Shown in pieces: positions 56,398 to 64,000 of a DNA stretch of 64,000 nt. This DNA is from Camellia lanceoleosa (lineage: Eukaryota > Streptophyta > Magnoliopsida > Ericales > Theaceae), in assembly GCA_025200525.1 (NCBI GenBank), contig CM045763.1, positions 66,971,018 to 67,035,017 on the forward strand, written 5' to 3'. The notes under the pieces are model-generated. The model worked only from the letters and a program-made list of their open reading frames with translations, did no database searches and had not been told where the DNA came from. Each line of letters opens with the position of its first letter. Position 1 is the first letter of the stretch. Made by a program: the position numbers and the translations under genes.

Positions 56398-58609
56398 AGT
56401 AACCTTGCATGTCTTCTTATTGTGATTCTCATATTTCAAGCACCTCCCACGCTTGATTTGCTTCACATTCTCACCCCTAAAAGGTATCCTCTTCTTTTTG
56501 TTCCGCTCGGGCTACTTCTTCGTTATAAGAGGTTTGATAATTGAACTACCGGCACCATCAAAGTCAAATATCTCACTTGAAGGTACTGGATAAACAGATT
56601 CCTTGTATGACTCTCTAAAACAATTTACATGAAAAAAAGGATCAATGAAATCATATACATCTCTACCACTACTACGCAAAGCATGCACGACATGACAACA
56701 AGGAAAACCATTCAATTGCCATTCATGGCAAGAACAAGTCTGTTACCAATATCAACATAAAAAGAAATAGAAGAATGAACCTCAAGCACGATCGTGAGTA
56801 ACAATCACATTCCAAGACTTAGCTAGCTTCAAAGAGTTGACCAACTTCTTTTTCATAACTGGACACAATTTCGTAGTCCATCTTTTAGATTCAGCTCTTC
56901 TATTAGACAATTGAGTCATGATTTGAACCATAATCATATCAACCATACAAACAATAGACAACTCACAGGTCCCACCAATCCAATTATTGTAAGACTCGGC
57001 AACATTAGATGACATTTCACCATATCATTTCCCTCTAAAAAATGCATTAACCCACTTATCATTTTGCAAACCATCCAACATACTATCAACTCTACCATTC
57101 CTAGCAATACGTCTCAATTTCTCCATATAGTATTGGAAAGAAGCAACATTTGGCGCATAAACACATTTAACTAATATTTTCATCAAAGTCAGCTTATAGT
57201 TGGTACGAAGTCCCACCAATTTGTCAATCAAATTTCTCTTCAAATAATTCAAGCAATATGCATGATGTGCATTGGGAAAAACCACTGAAAGAGCGTCAGC
57301 AATCCATATTGACGGTCAGACACAAAGGTCAATCTCCGGCCTGAACCAACAGCCTTTAACAACTGACTTAAGAACCACATCCAATTATCTTGATTTTCAG
57401 CGTCAACAATTGCAAAAGCCAAAGGAAACAAGCTTGCAAGCAAAATAACATGAAACTGCAAAAATTAGCAGACTCACAATACAATAACACATTGATAAAC
57501 CAAAATTATACTAATTGAAAATAAATACATACCTTGATTACCATAATTTGATGTTGTTGCAAGCAAATGCCCCTTGTAACGCCCCTTCAAGAATGTACCA
57601 TCAACAAACAACAACGGGCGACAAAATTGAAAGCCATACAAACATCCATGAAATGCCACAAACAACCTCTGAAAACACCCACTACTTTCATCCACATCTA
57701 ATTCAAACACACTTACTGGATTCGTTCTCATGCTCGTCTTAAGGTACCATTGAAGTTGGTCAAAAGAAGTTGCAAAATCACCAAACAACCACCTCTTGCC
57801 CTATCAACTCCTAACCATGCAACCCGATAAGAAACATCTATACCATATTGCTTTTTTAACTTTTTTTAAACTTCAATAGAACGAGTCAATGGATTATCAC
57901 TAATATCATTATGCATAATATTAGACACAAGTCTAGAATTAACCATTTTGTTACAAGATTTACGAGTAACAACCCCACAAGTATGCACATTATCCAACTT
58001 CATAATAAAAAAAATACCGGAATTCATCAACACCCTTCCATGCACAAACCATTTACAACCCGTAGACGACTTCATCATATATTTAGCAATTACTCTTGTT
58101 GCATCGTTCTTCAAATAATTCACTGCAAAACCACACTCAATTGCATACTTAGCCAATGCAATGCGAAACGCCGACACTCCACCTTCAAATTTTTGACCAA
58201 CACTATGTATAATCCTCTTTCAATTAGCAGACAACAAAACTTTCTCTGGTTCTGGATAAAAACTAGGTAATAAACCACCAAAATCATCACAATCGTTAAC
58301 CAAAAAACTCTCACAAATTACAGAATCAATCCTAAAAGAATTATCATCAACCTCTGTAATTCTCTTATCACCCATAACAACATCAACAACATGAGAACCA
58401 CTACAACCTACCATTGACAACATATTCTCCAAATCATCATCACATTCAACAATACAATTAGAATATCCAGGAATAGAGAAAAACAAACAAAAGTTACCAA
58501 CACTCAACTCCTTGAACTTCGCAGATATTTTTTCAATAACTTCATGATAACTACATCACTCACTAATTTTAATAGTAGCACAAGAATTATTGTATTTGCA
58601 CATTAACAT
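56398..58609 (-). pseudogene. mudrA-like transposase of the MULE, broken
   Basis: The N-terminal region has the SIPGYSNCIVECDDDLENML tract typical of mudrA starts. 57866-58177 is the DNA-binding Mut domain (FRIALAKYAIECGFAVNYLK, TGCKWFVHGRVL, HTCGVVTRKS). The MULE catalytic core follows: LLFVDGTFLKGRYKGHLL (first Asp), LTFVSDRQ (second Asp) and NVAESYNNWIGG (Glu), with an intron at about 57465-57500. The SWIM finger is at about 56735-56680 (CSCHEWQLNGFPCCHVVHAL), followed by a degraded CCHC knuckle (CLKYENHNKKTC). Lesions include a TGA near 58557, a frameshift near 57285, a TGA for Trp at 57025 and a stop near 56512. All three catalytic acids survive. Confidence 0.88.
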
Positions 58610-59090
58610 GAAACACCCCTCCATACTACAAAATCACAAACCAGCAAACAATTGTTCACAGATTCCAAATTGCAAAATTATACAGTCACAACATATCAGT
58701 ACTAACACTGCACAATTCACAATTCCAAACTGCAAAATTATACAGTTACAACATATCAGTATCAAAACATCAAAATTCACAATTCCAAACTACAACTTCA
58801 AAACACATTACACTATACAACAAACAAAATCAACAAAATCAAAATCATTACACTATATCACATACAAAAATCACAAAATAAGTATCAAACAAACAAAATT
58901 TATCACAAAATAAAGAATTATAACAACATTGCCAAACACAAACCAGATATCACGCAAATTTGCTTATCTATATATACATACATATATGTATCGCAAATTT
59001 GTGTAATTTTTTTATTTTGAAATGAATAATTTTATATATATCAAAATGAAACGAAATATTGCAGCCATTAAATTAAAGGAGAATTTTTTT
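58610..59090. other. Right end region of the MULE
   Basis: A-rich, non-coding, with two dispersed palindromes (58668, 58727). A partial palindrome around ATATATACATACATATATGTAT lies near 58970, between two copies of CGCAAATTTG. The true right terminus is not determined. Confidence 0.45.
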
Positions 59091-59410
59091 AAGATCCTTG
59101 ATATTAAGATTTTATAAGATAAATGATATGCAGTATTTTCATAGTAGTTAAGATCTCTTAATATTTTAACAGAGAAAATTCAACTCAAAAAAATTTTGCC
59201 CAACTCAAACAAATTTGGCTCCGACTCAGAAAATTATTAATTTTCACAGAGAAATTTCTCTGAGTCGAAGCCAAATTTCTTTGAGTCGGGCAAAATTTTT
59301 ATGAGTTTAGTTTTCTCTGTGAAAATGTTGAGGGATCTTAACTAATAAAAAAAACATCTTGGACCTTTCCTACCACACAAAGTTAAAGATGGATGTTTTA
59401 CTAATTTTTC
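59091..59410. mobile_element. Foldback MITE, about 320 bp
   Basis: The left arm (about 59144-59232) and right arm (about 59250-59345) are close reverse complements; AACAGAGAAAATTCAACTC pairs with the inverse of GAGTTTAGTTTTCTCTGTG, around a centre near 59245. Outer sequences continue to match the nested MITE at 36485-36775 in reverse. Non-coding. Target duplication not resolved. Confidence 0.78.
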
Positions 59411-60343
59411 CTAAATTAAATAGACAACGTTTATTTAATGAATAATTTTTATTTCAAAATAAAATAAAATATTACAAAAATTTATATCATTAAATTAAAT
59501 AGATATAAATTATTGATGAGGGTAGATAAATTGCATCACTATAGGTCAAGTATATCCCAATTAGGTTGGCATCTGCTAGTCTACCAATTATTTGCATTAT
59601 ACTCCATCTCAATAATTTAATAGATACATTATGAAATGAAATAGTAAAAAAAAAATTGTTAATCAATTATCGAAGGAGGCAGACAATTCACTTGCGTTGT
59701 CAAAGGATATATCATCTAAATTGTTTTGCATATTTCATTTTCACTATAATTTTGTTTTCTTGTAAGCGCATGCATAAGAGCTCTCTCAATATCATCAGTG
59801 CCTCAATCATTTGGGATGAAAGTCTGCTGTGGTAATCACTCAACACTCTTCTACCTACATTAAAAGCTGTTTCAGAATGACCTTTATAATAAAATAAATC
59901 TTAAAATTTTAATTTTGCTGACTTAAACTTTAATATTTTGATTTGTTTTAATTTAAACTATTTGTATATTTCTTATTAAGTAAAAATAACAATATATATA
60001 TATATATATTAGACATTTTTCAAATTAAAAATAAATTAAAAAATTAAAAACACATGACTTTTTTTTAAAAGGTCAAACTCAAGAAATTGTTTTTCTAACT
60101 TTTTCAAAATTAGAAAAATATTTGTTTTTCTTTCTCTCTCTCTTTCTTAAAATTAAAAATGAAAATAAAAAATAAACAAACGGAGACTATGGACTTCTAT
60201 TGCACCACCAATAGTTTACTCAATTTTATATCACTCAATTATTTACCAAATTACTCACCTCTTGTGTGGGATTATAAGTCTCACCTTGGTTTTTAAATAT
60301 AGTAGATCAAACACACATATGGCTTATATTGCACGACTACACG
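59411..60343. other. Non-coding AT-rich stretch
   Basis: No ORF or element ends recognised. A TA repeat lies at about 59993-60010. Confidence 0.5.
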
Positions 60344-62346
60344 TCTATACTATATATTAAGTAAAATTAAGTTTTAATGAGAAAGTCTCTAAGGCCTCAA
60401 AGCTTTTATCCTAAAATTGTTAATATTTTTATTTTAAAATTATTTTTAAGAAAACACTATTGGCTATAAATTACTTAAAATTAATTATTATACAATAATT
60501 TGTAAAATTTGAAAAGGAAATATAAACTTTCTATTTTATGCCTTTTGTTACCTAACTTTCTTCCATTTCATATTTTGTTCAAGTTTTAACTCTACAACAT
60601 TACAATTTCAGTACATCAATTTAAACCTAAAACATTTACAATTCTTTCAAAACTCACTTCATATAGTAAGAACAAACTGTGGCAAGGGGGAATACTATGA
60701 AAAGAAAAACTGTGAAAAGTGATTATTATTGAAATTATCATCATCTTCTTCTATTTTAGGTTTTCTCTTGGTGTAACTTAATACCTACTCAATCTCTCTC
60801 GCCACATTATGAATTGTGTTTCACTTTTTTTTTTTTTATAGAAATGATGATATATAAAATTGCTAAAAAATTAATCTATGTGTAGTAACTGAAGGTATAT
60901 AATTAAACATTTTACTGTTAAACTTTTTATTTATTTGTTTTGACTTTTTTTTTTCTTTATATTTTTATTTTCGTGTAAGGGTTCTATAAATTACAATATA
61001 AGAACAGTGAATGCAAGTATGTAATAAAGTATTTAAATTTTAAACACTTTTGATTTATTTGTTTTGATTTTTTATTTATTTATTATAGAGATAGTATGAA
61101 TTGTAATATGAGCTATGATTTGTGCTCAAACTGGCTTCCTAGGTTGTTACCCAATACTTTTAGCGAGAAAAATATTTTCTTTTGCGATTTTTCTTAAATT
61201 TTACTTTGTATTTTTTTTTTTTTTTTTTTTAATTTGGTGTTCATATTTGAATTTTTTTAAGGATCATTTTAGAAACTCCTAATTTAAACTTCGGTGATTA
61301 CTATTTTTGTACAAACTTATATTGCATGAATGGTTTTGTTAAATGCAGTTTTAACATTTTTTTTGTTTTTTTATTTTTATTTTTATAATGAATTTTTTGG
61401 GAAAAAAAAATTGGTGCTTGTGACAAATTTTTAAAAATTTACTTTTGTCGTTATTGAGAAAAATTCAAGCAAGCTTAATCTTATTTTAGTTTTTGTCTTT
61501 TACTTCTATTTTTTTTTTCTTCAATTTTTAGATTCTTCTTGAATAAAAGGACCTCAAAAATAGGGAAAAAATTAATATGGATTTATTTATTTTAATTAAA
61601 GGAAAGAAAAATTTGGAAAAATGATGATGTTTTAAACAATTGCCAAACAAGGTGGATGCTCATATTTCCTATTTTTATTATTAAAAATATTTAAAAATAA
61701 ATGTTCTAATTCAAAAATAAATAAATAATTGGGCCAAGTAACTCACGAATTGGACAAAAAATAAAACAAATCTCTAAAGACTATGCTTGAGCCAAGAATT
61801 ATTGGTATAAAAATTGATTCAAACTCAATTTTAGGCTAATTTTAGTATTTAATACTGCAACCCCCCAAACTAGCTCATTCTTATCACAATCTGAGAAACT
61901 ATGATGTAATTTAGACATAAAGTTTAAATTTATTATTATTAAATGTCTATACGGATGAATCAATGAATTTTTAGATGAGGTGTAAGGGTAAGGCCAGAAT
62001 ATGACCCATAATTTTGGGCGATTCGATTTAGATTTTTTTTTTAATATATGAAAGCATTTTTTTTTATTTAAACTAATTTTAATTGATTTGAATTTTACAA
62101 AACAAATATGTTGAGTAAATTTTACAAAATGGATAATGAGATACTTGGTTAATTGACAAAATAAAATTACAAATTCATTAAGACGAAATGAATGTATATT
62201 TTATCGTAAATATGATTTTTGCATGAGAATTAATTAATGTTAAATTATTTTAATTTAATATTATAAACAAAGATTTATTATTATTTAATTTCAAAATAGT
62301 TTTTAATTAATTATTTTAACCATGCATACCATGGATAATAGGCTAG
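60344..62346 (+). mobile_element. Probable non-autonomous Helitron, about 2.0 kb
   Basis: The 3' end has a CCATG / CATGG hairpin at 62320-62334, then ATAATAGG and CTAG at 62343-62346 followed by T. The ATAGGCTAGTA ending is shared with the Helitron at position 265. The proposed 5' end is TCTATACTATATATTAAG at 60344, a start common in plant Helitrons. The base before it is G, not the expected A, so the 5' boundary is uncertain. The interior has no helicase or Rep ORF. Confidence 0.55.
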
Positions 62347-63034
62347 TAGGAAGTGAAATAAAAAAGATTATTTGGTTAATAAATTTTTAAAATACAATTC
62401 AAAACTTAATTTTCTCTCTCCTATCTCCTTTTCTTTTTATTATTATTAATAAATCAATTAATTATTTTTTCTCTCTTCTCTCTCCTCTCAAATTCTGCAC
62501 ATCAATCAATTAAATTTTCTCACTCATCTATTCAACTAAAAATAAAAAATAAAAATAAAAACTACAAATTATTTCAAAATTATATTCAAAACTCATAACA
62601 AAATAAATTTTCAACTTTCAAAACTCTTTTCAACAACTTATCGTCCAAAATATAACTCAAAACTCATTTTAAAAATTAAACCAAACGGAACCATACTTGC
62701 TTGGTATTTTTTTAATATTTTTTTTATTTTTTCAAAATTAAAAAAATACCCATCCCCTTTCATTTTTGACAAATGCTAAAGCTGTGTTCATAAAAATGAA
62801 TCTGAAAACATTTTTGAAATTGTTTGCTACACAAATTTAACCCATAAAGACTCAAAAGTAAATGTAAAGGCATAACCTTTTTGACATCAAAACCAAAGAC
62901 TCAAGAAGCAGTAATCTAAAATTAAAATTTTAAAAAAAATAACTAATTTATAATACAATCTTCTTACTTTTTACCCTGTGTTAATCTTACACAAAACAAT
63001 CCAAATGCTTTAAAATCAGAGTCAATGAACAAAA
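62347..63034. other. Non-coding region downstream of the GH17 gene
   Basis: It includes the 3' untranslated region of the minus-strand gene in its right part. The left part has CAAAACTC-type words like those in the MITE at 35896-36973, and a TAAACCAAACGGAACC segment near 62680 that may be another MITE edge; no partner end was fixed. Confidence 0.5.

Positions 63035-64000
<966 letters not shown>

Larger units (their letters stand above)
51821..58747. repeat. Dispersed imperfect palindrome AAACTG-N10-CAGTTT, about 15 copies
   Basis: Copies were seen at about 51821, 51889, 51960, 53412, 53491, 53549, 53608, 54510, 55868, 55917, 55964, 56075, 56134, 58668 and 58727. The core is AAACTG(C/T)AAAATTATACAGTTT. 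They lie in leader, intron and intergenic sequence, not in conserved exons. Spacing is irregular, with clusters near 51.8-52.0, 53.4-53.6 and 55.9-56.2 kb. No other part of the window shows them in this density. Confidence 0.8.
50915..58990. mobile_element. Mutator-like element (MULE) with Ulp1-like and mudrA-like genes
   Basis: A Ulp1-like cysteine protease gene on the plus strand (to 55437) faces a mudrA-type transposase on the minus strand (58609 to 56398). MULEs that carry both are known in plants (Kaonashi type). A short imperfect palindrome, AAACTG(N10)CAGTTT, recurs about 15 times from 51821 to 58747 and only there, which supports this as one unit. Both genes have stops or frameshifts, so the copy is not autonomous. 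Terminal inverted repeats and a 9-bp target duplication were not found. The stated ends are approximate. Confidence 0.78.

Overview
This window is a repeat-dense, AT-rich intergenic stretch of a flowering-plant nuclear genome, most likely a dicot. The evidence is a plant L1-type LINE, plant lineages of Ty3/gypsy elements (Tat-like with two RNase H domains, and a chromodomain Tekay-like element), a Mutator-like transposon carrying a Ulp1-like protease gene, Helitron ends, several Tourist-like MITEs with TAA target duplications, and a plant GH17 beta-1,3-glucanase gene with a CBM43 (X8) module at the right edge. No tRNA, rRNA, CRISPR or prokaryotic gene organisation was seen. The species cannot be named from this sequence alone.

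Layout. 1-265: 3' end of a Helitron. 266-8030: a paralogous block (A) interrupted by a 590-bp MITE and a nearly complete 6-kb LINE on the minus strand. 8690-10440: a foldback structure split by a 1.24-kb solo Ty1/copia-type LTR. 9275-15780: a three-copy tandem amplification of LTR tail plus flank. 15780-21750: non-coding, with a palindromic foldback, a solo Tekay-type LTR and a MITE. 21750-34578: a decayed Tat-lineage Ty3/gypsy element (pol on the minus strand) with an intron-containing gene on the opposite strand. 34975-38197: paralogous block B, with four MITE-like insertions of its own. 38350-50829: a complete but decayed Tekay-like element with target duplication CATCG, itself split by a 4.1-kb insertion with target duplication AATTT. 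About 50900-58990: a Mutator-like element with a Ulp1-like gene (plus) facing a mudrA-like transposase (minus), both broken. 59091-59410: a foldback MITE. 60344-62346: a probable Helitron. 63035-64000: the only convincing host gene, cut by the window edge.

Insertion history. Blocks A and B are diverged copies of one sequence about 35 kb apart, so each insertion in one copy has its empty site in the other. This fixes the boundaries and target duplications of the LINE, three TAA-flanked MITEs in B, one MITE in A and the Helitron 3' end. The tandem copies at 9-16 kb do the same for a fifth MITE. Every transposon gene except LINE ORF1 has stops, frameshifts or insertions, so most elements here are dead or depend on enzymes supplied elsewhere.
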